DNA of 64,000 nucleotides from Streptomyces cinnamoneus (lineage in GTDB: Bacteria > Actinomycetota > Actinomycetes > Streptomycetales > Streptomycetaceae). Numbering within the stretch: position 1 is the stretch's first letter; the number at the start of each line of letters is the position of its first letter. Of the stretch, positions 30,313 through 38,988 are shown piece after piece. The DNA lies in assembly GCF_002939475.1 (NCBI RefSeq), contig NZ_PKFQ01000001.1:5577001-5641000 (forward strand), read 5' to 3'. The position numbers and the translations under genes were made by a program. The notes under the pieces were generated by a model that worked only from the letters and a program-made list of their open reading frames with translations, was not told the DNA's origin and ran no database searches.

Positions 30313-30807
30313 ATGCTCTACACCGAAATCGACAGCCCGCTCGGGCGACTGCTCCTGACCGGCCGCCCCTCCGCCACCGCGCCCGGCGGCACCGCCCTTG
30401 TCTCGCTGTCCGTACCGGAGCAGCGCAACGCCCCCGCCCCCGGGCCGGACTGGCGGCGCGAGCCCGCCGCCTTCGGCGAGGCGGCACGGCAGCTCGCCGC
30501 CTACTTCGCGGGGGAGACACGGGACTTCGCCCTGGAGTTCGCCGTGGAGGGCACCGAGTTCCGCCGGAAGGTCTGGGACGCCCTCGACGCCGTCCCGTAC
30601 GGCGCCACCACCAGCTACGGCCAGCTGGCCGCCCGCATCGGCGCCCCACGGGCCGCCGTCCGGGCCGTCGGCGGCGCCATCGGGGCCAACCCGCTGCTCG
30701 TGCTGCGACCCTGCCACCGGGTCATCGGCGCGGACGGCTCGCTCACCGGCTACGCGGGCGGCCTGGACCGCAAGCGCCACCTGCTCGCCCTGGAGGGCGC
30801 CCTCTAG
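30313..30807 (+). CDS. ogt: Methylated-DNA-[protein]-cysteine S-methyltransferase
   Basis: Removes O6-methyl from guanine by suicidal transfer to Cys134 in the motif RPCHRVIG; 164 residues. The DNA-binding helix region is YGATTSYGQLAARIG. ATG at 30313 after AAGGAA. Operon with the Ada-AlkA gene and presumably induced with it. The TAG stop coincides with the edge of a palindromic repeat element. Confidence 0.93.
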   Translation: MLYTEIDSPLGRLLLTGRPSATAPGGTALVSLSVPEQRNAPAPGPDWRREPAAFGEAARQLAAYFAGETRDFALEFAVEGTEFRRKVWDALDAVPYGATTSYGQLAARIGAPRAAVRAVGGAIGANPLLVLRPCHRVIGADGSLTGYAGGLDRKRHLLALEGAL

Positions 30808-30944
30808 GGGGTGCCGACGGGTCGGTGCGGGTCCTGCGGTGGCCGGTGCGGAAGGCTCGGCCTTGCGACGCTCGCCGGCCGCCGCGGAGAGGCGCCCCGG
30901 CACCGGACACCGTCCGGACACCGCGGGGCCGTCGGACGCTCCCC
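30805..30944. repeat. Palindromic MITE-like element, degraded copy
   Basis: Begins at the ogt stop (TAGGGGGTGCCGACGGGTC) and shares its left arm and the inner blocks GTGCGG and CCTTGCGA with the element at 37667. The right half (ACCGGACACC, GTCGGACGCTCCCC) is only partly complementary, so this copy looks degraded. It could also end transcription of the ada-ogt operon. Confidence 0.55.
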
Positions 30945-30988
30945 AGCCCGCACCGCCCCTCGGACGCTCCCCGGCTCGCGCCGGCCGG

Positions 30989-31687
30989 TCAGCGCGGGGT
31001 GACCCAGCCGCGCTCGGCCGCGTGCCAGCCCAGCTGCAACCGGGTGGTCACCCCGGCGATCTCCATCAGCCGCTTCACTCGTCGCTGCACGGTCCGCAGG
31101 CCCAGCCCGAGCTGCTTGGCCGCGCTCGCGTCCGTGAGGCCCGCGAGCAGCAGGGACAACACCTGGAGGTCGGTGGCGTCGGGCGCGTGCGATTCCTCCG
31201 TCCCGCCGGTCACGGGTCTGAGGGGGCGGCCCTCGTGCCAGACGTCCTCGAACAGGTCGACCAGGGCGTCCAGCAGCGTTCCGGCGTGCACGACCAGGGC
31301 GGCGGAGTCCGCGGCGCCGGACGCCAGCGGCACCAGCGCCACCCGCCGGTCGGCGATGACCAGCTCGGCGGGTATCCGGTCGACCACCCGTGTCCGCCCG
31401 CCGGCCGCCGGCCGGAAGGGCGCGGAGTGTTCGACGACCGTCCGGTGCGCCACGTGGGCCCCGGGGCCGGGGAGCGCGGCCACCGGGTCGGGCGTCAACT
31501 CCCGGACCCTGCCCGTCAACATGGCGCACACTTCTTCCACGGCACTCAGCCGCAGTCCCAGCAGCCTCCCGGCGACCGCCTCGGCTCCCGTCACGACCTC
31601 CACCGCCCCCCAACCGACGGGCTGCTGCGCTGGTCCGTCCGCCTGTACCGCCTCCCGGACGGCGCTGCGCCCCATGGCGTCGAGCAC
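30989..31687 (-). CDS. LuxR-type helix-turn-helix regulator
   Basis: A 232-residue protein with a C-terminal LuxR-type DNA-binding domain (LQVLSLLLAGLTDASAAKQL, then LRTVQRRVKRLMEIAGV). No receiver domain is seen; the N-terminal part has segments typical of streptomycete helix-turn-helix regulators that bind an unknown signal (PLRPVTGG, GTLLDALVDLFEDVW). Start is GTG at 31687 after GGGGAGGGG. The left neighbour is the repeat element, the right a divergent PP2C-like gene. Confidence 0.75.
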   Translation of the reverse strand: MLDAMGRSAVREAVQADGPAQQPVGWGAVEVVTGAEAVAGRLLGLRLSAVEEVCAMLTGRVRELTPDPVAALPGPGAHVAHRTVVEHSAPFRPAAGGRTRVVDRIPAELVIADRRVALVPLASGAADSAALVVHAGTLLDALVDLFEDVWHEGRPLRPVTGGTEESHAPDATDLQVLSLLLAGLTDASAAKQLGLGLRTVQRRVKRLMEIAGVTTRLQLGWHAAERGWVTPR

Positions 31688-31797
31688 GCGAATCCCCTCC
31701 CCATCCCCATGACCGCCTCGCGACACCGGACATCATCCCTGGGGTGGTGTTCGCCGTGCACTCTTCCCGTATGCCCCGGAGTGTGGACAATAAGGGC

Positions 31798-33726
31798 ATG
31801 AGTCAGCAGGGGGACCAGCACGCCGAACAAGAGGACGCCTGGTGGCGCGAGTTGTACGGCACGAGCGAACCCGCAGCGGGAACCAACGCCGCGGGCGACA
31901 GCCTCGACGAGCGATTCTCCTCCGCCTCGGCGGTCGTCGGGCCGGAACCGGCGCGTCCGAGAGCGGAGGCCAAGCGGCCGGAGCGCCGCCGGCCCGATGC
32001 CGGGCGGGCGGCCCCCGCCCCGCCGGAGCCCACGGGGTACGGCCCGCCGTCCCCCGGTACCGGGCGGCTCGGCCTCCAGCGGCCCCGGCCCGGCGGGCAG
32101 CCCGGCCAGCCCGCGCTGCCCGGGCCCGCCTCGGGGTCCCCCTCCGGGCTGTCGCCGGCCGTCTCGCGCGGGGTGCCCCGGCAGACCAAGCGCTGGGTGC
32201 CGCCCGGCGACGGCGTGCCGCCGGTGTCCGCCCCGAAGCCGCCGCCCGACGACCCGGACCCCGCCGTCCCGGGACCGCGCCCGACCGTCGGCCGGGAGCC
32301 GGCCCCCGACGCGCCGCCGCCGCCCGACCCGCGCACCCGCGTTTCGCCCCCGCCGCCCCGCATCCCGGCCTCGGAGGCACCCGGGAACGGTGACGCGGCC
32401 GAGCCACCCGTGGCCTCCGAGCCACCCCGGGCCGCGGAGCCACCCCGGGCCGCGGAGCCGTCCCAGGGCGTGGAGCCGCCCGGAGCCGCCGAGCCGCCCC
32501 CGGCCCCCGCGTCCCCGGAGGGCGCCGGTGCCGCGGGTACGAGCGAGGACTCCCCGGCGGCGACGGCCCCGACGGCTGCGGCGGCCCCGGACGCGCCCGA
32601 GGCGCCCGACGAAACGGGCGCGTTGGCCGTCGCGACCGGTGTCACGGCCGACGCCGAGATCTCCCGGCGGCCCGGCCCGCTCGACACCGCCGAGGTCTCC
32701 GAGGTGCCGCCCCCGTCGCCGGCCGTGGCCGCGCCCGCGCAACGGCAGGGAAAGCGGTTCCGCGGACCGGAGTTCGTGGGCCCCCGCCCTCCCACGTACG
32801 AGGCCGAGCCGACGGCCTGGCCCCCCGCCGACCCCGCCGGGCTGTCCGGCCTGGTGCCCGACACGGTGCTGGACGGCGCCTGTTACGGGTCGATGACGCT
32901 ACGGGCCGTCTCGATGCGCGGGGACTCGGCCCGTTACCGGGGCGAGCCCCGGCGTGACGCCCTCCTCACCGCCCGGTTCGGCACCGGGGACGAGGCGCTG
33001 CTGCTGGTCGCCATGGCGAGCGGCGCCCGCGCCGCCGAGGGAGCGCACCGGGCGGCGCGTGAGATCTGCGAATGGATCGCCGGCGCGGTCGGGCGCAGCC
33101 ACGCCCGGCTGGCCGAGGACCTGCACGCCGGCCGCCGTGACGAGCTGAAGTCCGGCCTGCACCGGCTCACCGACCGCACCTACGGGCGGCTGCGCGCCCG
33201 GGCCGGCGAACTCGCCGTGCAGCCCGCCGAGTACACCGCCGGCCTGCGCTGCCTGCTGCTGCCCGCCGACGTCCGCTGCCGCACGCGGGTGTTCTTCGGC
33301 GTCGGCGCGGGCGGCCTCTTCCGGCTGCGCGGGGGCACCTGGCAGGACCTCGACCCCGGCCCGCGACAACAGGACCCGGCGGGGGACCCCGTCGTAGGTT
33401 ACGGCACCGACTACGCCACCGCCGACCGGATCACCGTCGACCTCGGCATCCCGACGCCGGGCACCACGCCCGTCATCGACCCGGACGACGTGCCCAGCGA
33501 ACCCTTCCGCTTCCGGGCGTCGATCGCCCGGCCCGGGGACGCCCTGCTGCTGTGCACGGCGGGCCTCGCCGATCCGCTGCGCGGCGAGCCCGAGCTGGGG
33601 ATCCGGCTCGCCGAGCGGTGGGCGCGGCCGGAGCCGCCGGGCCTGGCCGAGTTCCTCGCCGACGCGCAGCTGAGGGTGAAGGGCTACGCCGACGACCGCA
33701 GTGCCTGCGCGGTCTGGGACGCCTGA
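31798..33726 (+). CDS. PP2C-like phosphatase with long Pro-rich N-terminus
   Basis: A 642-residue protein. Residues 1 to about 360 are a low-complexity Pro/Ala/Glu-rich tail with repeats such as EPPRAAEPPRAAEP. The C-terminal 280 residues resemble PP2C phosphatases (GDEALLLVAMASGARAAEGAHRA, IARPGDALLLCTAGLADPL, GYADDRSACAVW). The usual Asp-Gly metal-binding motif near the first segment is not evident (MASGARAA), so activity is uncertain. ATG at 31798 (MSQQGDQ) fits the family start; AAGGG lies too close to be a good ribosome site. Confidence 0.7.
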   Translation: MSQQGDQHAEQEDAWWRELYGTSEPAAGTNAAGDSLDERFSSASAVVGPEPARPRAEAKRPERRRPDAGRAAPAPPEPTGYGPPSPGTGRLGLQRPRPGGQPGQPALPGPASGSPSGLSPAVSRGVPRQTKRWVPPGDGVPPVSAPKPPPDDPDPAVPGPRPTVGREPAPDAPPPPDPRTRVSPPPPRIPASEAPGNGDAAEPPVASEPPRAAEPPRAAEPSQGVEPPGAAEPPPAPASPEGAGAAGTSEDSPAATAPTAAAAPDAPEAPDETGALAVATGVTADAEISRRPGPLDTAEVSEVPPPSPAVAAPAQRQGKRFRGPEFVGPRPPTYEAEPTAWPPADPAGLSGLVPDTVLDGACYGSMTLRAVSMRGDSARYRGEPRRDALLTARFGTGDEALLLVAMASGARAAEGAHRAAREICEWIAGAVGRSHARLAEDLHAGRRDELKSGLHRLTDRTYGRLRARAGELAVQPAEYTAGLRCLLLPADVRCRTRVFFGVGAGGLFRLRGGTWQDLDPGPRQQDPAGDPVVGYGTDYATADRITVDLGIPTPGTTPVIDPDDVPSEPFRFRASIARPGDALLLCTAGLADPLRGEPELGIRLAERWARPEPPGLAEFLADAQLRVKGYADDRSACAVWDA

Positions 33727-34097
33727 CACACCGTCCGGCGGGGCCCCGTGGGCTCCCGGCCCGTGCGCGTGCCGTGGTGCCGGGCCCTCCTCGGACATCC
33801 CGCGCCGGTCCGCGGCGGCCCGCGGCGGTCCGGGCCGACGCCGGGGCCGTGTCCCCCCGTACCTGCCCGGTGCCACCGCCGGTCCCCGTCGGCGGGCACG
33901 GCGGCGCGCCCGCGAGGCGACGCGGAGAACGCCGCTTTGCCGACCGGCCCGGCAGGAACGCGCGAGACGCCCCCGTGTTCCGGCCGGATAACCTCCCTTG
34001 CCGCCTCGACAGGCTTGTCGCGCCAGGTGCTGGGCATGCATTCGCCGTGAGCGTGTTCGATGCCGGGGCGCCGGGGGAGGGGTCGGGGCGGCGAAGG
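33727..34097. other. Gap without a recognisable gene
   Basis: 371 bases between the PP2C-like and ATPase genes. Reading frames here lack family-like content. A GGATAACCT around 33985 could be part of a promoter for the downstream gene; nothing else stands out. Confidence 0.4.
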
Positions 34098-34655
34098 ATG
34101 AAACGGCGGACTGCATACCGGGCGGGCGCGGAACGGCGCGAGGGCGGGGGAGGGTCCGCGGACGGAATGGCTCCGGAGGCCGCGGGGGGAGCGGATCCCG
34201 TGACGGGGCCCTGCTGGCAGAGACGGCTGCGCCACCGGGACCTCACGGCGGTGGGGGAGGTGCGCGCGGAGCTCCGGCGGCTGCTCGCCGCGTGGGGGGC
34301 GCCCGGGCGGGCGGAGACGGCCGAGCTCCTGACCAGCGAACTGGTCACCAACGCGCTGGTGCACACCGACGGGGGCGCGGTCGTCACGGCCGGGTTCACC
34401 GGTGGCCCCGCGGCGTCGGTCCGGGGCCGGCTGCGGGTGGAGGTGCGGGACTTCCTCCCCCGGCAACCCACGCTGCGGGCGCCGTCGGCCGGCGTCCCGG
34501 GCGTCTCACCGGACGGCGTCGAGGCGGCCGCCACCTCCGGGCGCGGGTTGCTCCTCGTCCACGCCCTCGCCGACGGGTGGGGCGTGCGCGCCCACGGCGT
34601 GGGCAAGTCGGTGTGGTTCGAGCTGGACGCCCAGGAACCCCCCGGGAAACCGTGA
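34098..34655 (+). CDS. HATPase-type anti-sigma/regulatory kinase
   Basis: A 185-residue GHKL ATPase of the RsbW/SpoIIAB-like group abundant in streptomycetes. The N-box is LTSELVTNALVHTDGG and the G-box region SGRGLLLVHALADGWGV. The family binds anti-sigma antagonists or sigma factors; the partner is unknown, though the upstream PP2C-like gene on the same strand is a natural regulatory partner. ATG at 34098; an upstream GTG is possible, because the local GAAGG is too close. Confidence 0.78.
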   Translation: MKRRTAYRAGAERREGGGGSADGMAPEAAGGADPVTGPCWQRRLRHRDLTAVGEVRAELRRLLAAWGAPGRAETAELLTSELVTNALVHTDGGAVVTAGFTGGPAASVRGRLRVEVRDFLPRQPTLRAPSAGVPGVSPDGVEAAATSGRGLLLVHALADGWGVRAHGVGKSVWFELDAQEPPGKP

Positions 34656-34695
34656 GGCCGCGCCCGGCGGGACGGAGCCGGGCGGACATGCCGAA

Positions 34696-34728
34696 GCCCC
34701 GAGCCGGTCGCGTACGACGGCCCGGGGC
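34696..34728. terminator. Imperfect hairpin between converging genes
   Basis: GCCCCGAGCCGGTCG pairs with CGACGGCCCGGGGC with one mismatch and a bulge, around a CGTA loop, between the ATPase and DUF2637 genes. Probably a bidirectional terminator. Confidence 0.55.
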
Positions 34729-34737
34729 GTGGAGGCG

Positions 34738-35799
34738 TCAGCCGAACTGACGCTCGATCTGGGCGAGCTTGGCCTCCAGCGAGTCGAGCCGCGGAATGGC
34801 CTGGGTGTCGTCCTCGGCGGTGAGGTCGATCGGGTCCGGCCTGCCCACCGCCTGAAGGGGGCGGGAGCGCACGGGAAGCTGCCCGTGCTCGACTATGGAG
34901 GGTTCCGGTCCGCCTTGCGAACCGATCTGGGCGGGCTGGGCGGCGGCCGGCACGGGAGTCGGCGCGGTCACCTCGACCTGCCGGCCACCGCGCGGGCGGC
35001 TCCACACCCGGTGCTGCCGGTTGTACGCCTTGAGCCGGGCCCGTTCCAGCTTGCCCGCCTCGCGGCGCCGCATCCGGTGCTGCGCGCGCTGGCGCTTGTC
35101 CTCGCGGACCTCCTCGACCGCCTCGTCCAGCGACCGCACACCCTCCAGGAGCATCAGCGACCAGGCGCCGAAGGTCTCCCGGGGGGCCCGCAGCCAGCGG
35201 ACCATGCGGATCTGCGGCAGCGGGCGGGGCACCAGGCCCTGCTCGCGCAGCGCCGCCCGCCGGGTCTGCTTGAGCGCCCGGTCGAAGAGCACGGCCGCCG
35301 ACAGCGACATGCCGGCGAAGAACTGCGGTGCCCCGGCGTGGTCGAGTCCCCTGGGCGCGTGCACCCAGTTGAACCAGGCCGCCGCGCCCGCGAAGGTCCA
35401 CACCAGCATCCGGGAGCCGAGAGCCGCGTCGCCGTGGCTCGCCTCGCGCACCGCCAGCACCGAGCAGAACATCGCGGCCCCGTCGAGGCCGAAGGGCACC
35501 AGGTACTCCCAGCCGTCCGTCAGCCCCAGGTTCTGCTGGCCGAAGCCGACCAGGCCGTGGAAGGACAGGGCCGCGGCGACCGCGGCGCAGCAGAAGAGAA
35601 GGACGTAGGACGCGCTGCCGTAGATGGCCTCCTTGCGGCGTCTGCGCTCCTCATTGCGTTCCCAGGAGTCCGTGCCGGCCGCCGTGTCCTCCGGGCCGGT
35701 CCGCCGGCCGCGCGCGTACACCGTCACCGCCACCACTGCCCCGATGAGCGCCACGGCACTGGGGAGCACCCAATTCAGCGGTATGTCGGTCACTCTCAT
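34738..35799 (-). CDS. DUF2637 membrane protein
   Basis: A 353-residue protein with about five hydrophobic segments in the first 180 residues (WVLPSAVALIGAVVAVTVYA, ASYVLLFCCAAVAAALSFHG, MLVWTFAGAAAWFNWVHA). A basic, probably cytoplasmic tail follows (REDKRQRAQHRMRRREAGK). The DUF2637 pattern is related to Spd-type spread proteins of conjugative streptomycete plasmids, but no transfer genes are nearby. Start ATG 35799 after AAGGGA. The C-terminus LAQIERQFG may be a short coiled coil. Confidence 0.75.
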   Translation of the reverse strand: MRVTDIPLNWVLPSAVALIGAVVAVTVYARGRRTGPEDTAAGTDSWERNEERRRRKEAIYGSASYVLLFCCAAVAAALSFHGLVGFGQQNLGLTDGWEYLVPFGLDGAAMFCSVLAVREASHGDAALGSRMLVWTFAGAAAWFNWVHAPRGLDHAGAPQFFAGMSLSAAVLFDRALKQTRRAALREQGLVPRPLPQIRMVRWLRAPRETFGAWSLMLLEGVRSLDEAVEEVREDKRQRAQHRMRRREAGKLERARLKAYNRQHRVWSRPRGGRQVEVTAPTPVPAAAQPAQIGSQGGPEPSIVEHGQLPVRSRPLQAVGRPDPIDLTAEDDTQAIPRLDSLEAKLAQIERQFG

Positions 35800-35995
35800 C
35801 TTGCGTCCCTTGCATGCAGTACGGCGTTTCGCGCGCCATCCTGTCGGAACCGCTCAGGAAGCCAAGGGGTTTCGCGGCAACTCGCCGCCAATGGACGGCA
35901 AAGATATACGGAGAGCGACGAAGGAATTCGAACGCCCGCCAAGGAAAAAGAATTTGGGTTCTATTCAATCCACTGGATCGGGTGGCTTAGGCGAT

Positions 35996-36829
35996 TCACC
36001 GGGCTGACAGCCGCTCGACGCGGTCCACGTCGCAAGTGCGCGGACAGGTCAGACAGGTCTCCTCGGGGCGCAGGGTGTAGAAGAAGCAGCAGCTCGCCCG
36101 GTCGCGGGTGGGCAGCGACTCGCCCCGGGGCCCGGTCAGTTCGCGGAACTCCGCGCCGCCGACGAACGGGGCCGTGGACCCCGGCAGCAGGAGCTCCGCC
36201 GCACGCCGCGCCCGGGGCTCCTCGCCGAGCAGCCGCCCCACATGCCACAGTCCCTCGGCGGTCTCGTCGGTCACCATGCCCCACAGGGCACGGGAGCCGC
36301 GCCGCATGCGCGGCCGGAACCCCTCCAGGACCGGCTCCAGGTGCGCGGCGACCGCCGCCCGCACCTCGGCGCGCAGCGCCTCCTCGCCGGACACGGTCAG
36401 GGCGCCCGGCAGCGCCGCGGCCTCGTCGCCGGGCAGACAGGCGAACTCGCGTACGTCGGCGGTGATCCGGCCCGTGGCCCGGTGGAAGGAGACGGCCTCC
36501 GCCGGCAGGCGCGGCACGCGGTGGCATACGAACCACGGCACGGTCACGAGCAGGCAGAAGTGCCAGGCGTAGCGGTGCAGTCCGAGGCTCGCGACGACGT
36601 CGGGGCGGGCGCGCCGGCCGAAGTCCCGCAGCACCTGTTCCTCGTCCCACGCGAGGAAGGCGTCCAGCTCGGCGCCGCCCGCCGCCAGCCCCGCGGCCGT
36701 GACCCAGCCGTCGCCGGCGCGCGGCGGCCCGCTCAGCACGGTCAGCGTCGGCAGGGCCGCGGAAAGCCGGGCGTACGCGTCCGCGAGCGGGGGCGAGGAG
36801 GGGGTAACCGGAGCCGTGGCAGCGGACAT
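35996..36829 (-). CDS. FhuF-like (2Fe-2S) ferric reductase
   Basis: A 277-residue protein whose C-terminus has the FhuF-type cluster motif: adjacent Cys in RASCCFFYTLRPEETCLTCP, C-C-x10-C-x2-C. FhuF proteins reduce ferric iron in imported siderophores. An iron box 27 bp upstream of the ATG at 36829 shows the gene should be repressed by iron-loaded DmdR/IdeR. No siderophore transporter is adjacent. Confidence 0.82.
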   Translation of the reverse strand: MSAATAPVTPSSPPLADAYARLSAALPTLTVLSGPPRAGDGWVTAAGLAAGGAELDAFLAWDEEQVLRDFGRRARPDVVASLGLHRYAWHFCLLVTVPWFVCHRVPRLPAEAVSFHRATGRITADVREFACLPGDEAAALPGALTVSGEEALRAEVRAAVAAHLEPVLEGFRPRMRRGSRALWGMVTDETAEGLWHVGRLLGEEPRARRAAELLLPGSTAPFVGGAEFRELTGPRGESLPTRDRASCCFFYTLRPEETCLTCPRTCDVDRVERLSAR

Positions 36830-36855
36830 GCGGGACCACCGAATCGCGATCGTTG

Positions 36856-36874
36856 ACAGGTAAGCCTTACCTTA
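36856..36874 (-). promoter_or_regulatory. Iron box (DmdR/IdeR operator)
   Basis: Read on the minus strand it is TAAGGTAAGGCTTACCTGT, matching 14 of 19 positions of the IdeR/DmdR consensus TTAGGTTAGGCTAACCTAA. It lies directly before the FhuF-like gene. Confidence 0.75.
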
Positions 36875-36944
36875 CCCGGCTTGATCGGGGTTTGAACTGC
36901 GACAAGTGCCGCTTATGGTTCCGATGGACACCAGGAGGACCGCA

Positions 36945-37667
36945 ATGGAGCAGGGCAGATCCCACACCGGAGTATCAGGGGCGCGGGCCGGGGTTCCGGC
37001 GCAGGCCGCGTCGTCCGCGCGCGGGGAGCACACCCATGAGGAGGGCGCCACCGCCGGGCGGCCCGTGCACCGGATGCCGCAGCGCTACTCCGTGCGCGGC
37101 CAGATCCTCGACGCCCTGCGCAAGGCGCTCTTCTGCGGCGAGCTCGTGCCCGGCGAGGTCTACTCGGGCCCCGCGCTCGGCGAGCGTTTCGGCGTGTCCG
37201 CCACGCCCGTGCGCGAGGCGATGCAGCAGCTTGCCCTGGAGGGGGCCGTCGAGGTCGTCCCCAACCGGGGGTTCCGCGTCGCCAGCCGCTCCCCGCGCGA
37301 ACGTGCCGAACTGGCCGAGGTCCGGGCCCTCCTGGAGGTGCCGGCGCTGCTGCGGCTGGCACGGACGGTGCCCACCGGGCGGTGGTGCGAGCTGCGGCCG
37401 CTGGCCGAGGCGGCCGTCGCGGCGGCCGCGCGCGGCGACCGCGCGGCCTACGCCGAGGCCGACCGGGCCTTCCACCGGGCCGTCCTCGGCTTCAGCGGCA
37501 ACCACCAGCTGGTGGCGGTCGCGGACGAGCTCCACCGGCGGGCCCAGTGGCCGGCCGCCCGCGACTGCCCCGCCGCCGAGCACCTCGAACTGCTGGACGC
37601 CCTCGCCATGCAGGACGTCATGGCCGTCGAGGCGCTGGGCACCCGGCTCTGCGGGCACCGCCCCTAG
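36945..37667 (+). CDS. GntR family transcriptional regulator (FadR-like)
   Basis: A 240-residue regulator. A 45-residue low-complexity N-terminus precedes the winged helix (RGQILDALRKALFCGELVPG, GERFGVSATPVREAMQQLAL). A helical FCD-type ligand domain follows (ADRAFHRAVLGFSGNHQLV). The ATG at 36945 has a perfect AGGAGG at 6-7 bases. The last codons and TAG stop abut a palindromic repeat. The target is not evident; it is divergent from the FhuF-like gene. Confidence 0.82.
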   Translation: MEQGRSHTGVSGARAGVPAQAASSARGEHTHEEGATAGRPVHRMPQRYSVRGQILDALRKALFCGELVPGEVYSGPALGERFGVSATPVREAMQQLALEGAVEVVPNRGFRVASRSPRERAELAEVRALLEVPALLRLARTVPTGRWCELRPLAEAAVAAAARGDRAAYAEADRAFHRAVLGFSGNHQLVAVADELHRRAQWPAARDCPAAEHLELLDALAMQDVMAVEALGTRLCGHRP

Positions 37668-37846
37668 GGGGTGTCCGACGGGTCAGCACAGGCCCTGCGG
37701 CGCCCGGCACGGCACCTCGCTGCGTTGTCACATCAGCCGAGGACGCCCGGTCCGAGGCAGATGCTCCGCCTTGCGATCTACCGCACCGGACACCGCAGGA
37801 CCCGCACCGACCCGTCGGACACCCCCCAGGGGGTGTCCGACGGGTC
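37667..37846. repeat. Palindromic MITE-like element with 18-bp inverted ends
   Basis: GGGGGTGTCCGACGGGTC (37667-37684) is perfectly inverted at 37809-37826, and the arms stay complementary inward with mismatches (CCTGCGG, GTGCGG blocks), so the roughly 160-bp unit is a long imperfect palindrome. A third arm copy in left orientation follows at 37829-37846. The element starts at the G of the GntR gene's TAG stop. There is no ORF inside, so it is non-autonomous or a structural repeat; it may also terminate transcription. Confidence 0.7.
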
Positions 37847-37964
37847 AGCACGGGCCTGGCCGGGAGGTGCCCCCGGCACCGGACGCCCCGGGCCACGCCC
37901 CGGCGGGCACACGGCGTTGCGCTGCGGGCACGCCCCAGCCGTGGCAGCAGGCCGCGCCTCCCCG

Positions 37965-38792
37965 TCAGTCGTCCGCCGCGGGGGTGAGCCGCTCCGCCAG
38001 CCACGCCGGCACCCCGCCCAGCAGCCGGACCAGCCGCCCCGCCTCCGCCCGCAACCGGGCCGCCTCCGCCGCGTCCGGCAGCACCGCCGCCAGCGAGGCC
38101 AGCGCGGGGGCGATCCCCACCAGATAGCCCAGGTCCTCGCGGATCCTCAGTGACTCGGCGAAGCCGTGCCGCGCCTCGGCCAGCCTGCCGTCGTGCTCGG
38201 CCATCGCCGCCAGGTGCCGCCAGGTGAAGGAGAGCAGCAGACGGTGCCCGTGCGCCGTCGCCCCCGCGTGGGCGCGCTCGAACGCGGCCGTCGCGTCGGA
38301 GGGGTTGTCCGACAGGTGCTGGGCGATCAGCCCCCGCCGGAAGTGCAGCAGCGGCCGGGTCGGCGACTGCGGTCCCAGCAGCGCCGCCGCCCGGCCCAGC
38401 GCCGAGCGTGCCTCGTCCGCCCGGTCACGTACCCCCAAAAGAGTGGACGCGTATGCGAGATGGCCCCGTTCGCAGGCCGCCGCGCCCCGCTCCTCGTCGT
38501 CCGCGGCCAGCGCCTCCGCCGCCCGCAGCGAGTCCTCGGCCGCGCCCCAGCCCTCCCCGGTGAACACGCACCGCTCGACCAGCACCGCCGTCCGCCGCAC
38601 CGCCTGGCCCGGCTCGGTGGCGGCCCGGGGCGCGAGCAGCGCGGCCGCGTCGTCCCAGCAGGCCCGCGACCGCAGCCGCCACACCGCCCTCTCCAGCGGA
38701 TCCCCCTGGGCCGCCCCGCCCTCGGGGCCCCCCGACCCCGTCGCTCCGTATGGCTCCGACAACCCAGAATTCCGCATGGCGGTATCCGCCAC
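37965..38792 (-). CDS. TPR-like helical protein of unknown function
   Basis: A 275-residue Ala/Arg-rich helical protein. Repeats with TPR-like character are visible (ARSALGRAAALLGPQSPTRP, then ATAAFERAHAGATAHGHRLL, LAEARHGFAESLRIREDLGY). It may be a scaffold or a regulator fragment; no catalytic motif is seen. I use GTG at 38792 after GGGGAGGG; an in-frame ATG at 38777 is the alternative. Not recognised beyond that. Confidence 0.65.
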   Translation of the reverse strand: MADTAMRNSGLSEPYGATGSGGPEGGAAQGDPLERAVWRLRSRACWDDAAALLAPRAATEPGQAVRRTAVLVERCVFTGEGWGAAEDSLRAAEALAADDEERGAAACERGHLAYASTLLGVRDRADEARSALGRAAALLGPQSPTRPLLHFRRGLIAQHLSDNPSDATAAFERAHAGATAHGHRLLLSFTWRHLAAMAEHDGRLAEARHGFAESLRIREDLGYLVGIAPALASLAAVLPDAAEAARLRAEAGRLVRLLGGVPAWLAERLTPAADD

Positions 38793-38988
38793 AGTGCCCT
38801 CCCCAAGCGCGCCGTCGAGCTGGAAGCCTGCCTCGATCTCAGCACGAGGACCCGGGCGCGGCCAAGGGTCAGGTGTGAAGCAATTCACAAAGCCATGCGC
38901 GGACCCCAGGGGGCCGACGGCCGGTGATCTCCTCGCGGTAGGCGCAGAGTACCGAAGAGATCACACGCCCCGGGGCCGCCGGAAAACC

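Noticed and set aside
34738..35799. Reading the DUF2637 gene as part of an integrated conjugative element
   Set aside because: No integrase, replication, tra gene, tRNA or attachment repeat is nearby, so the protein is treated as a chromosomal family member.
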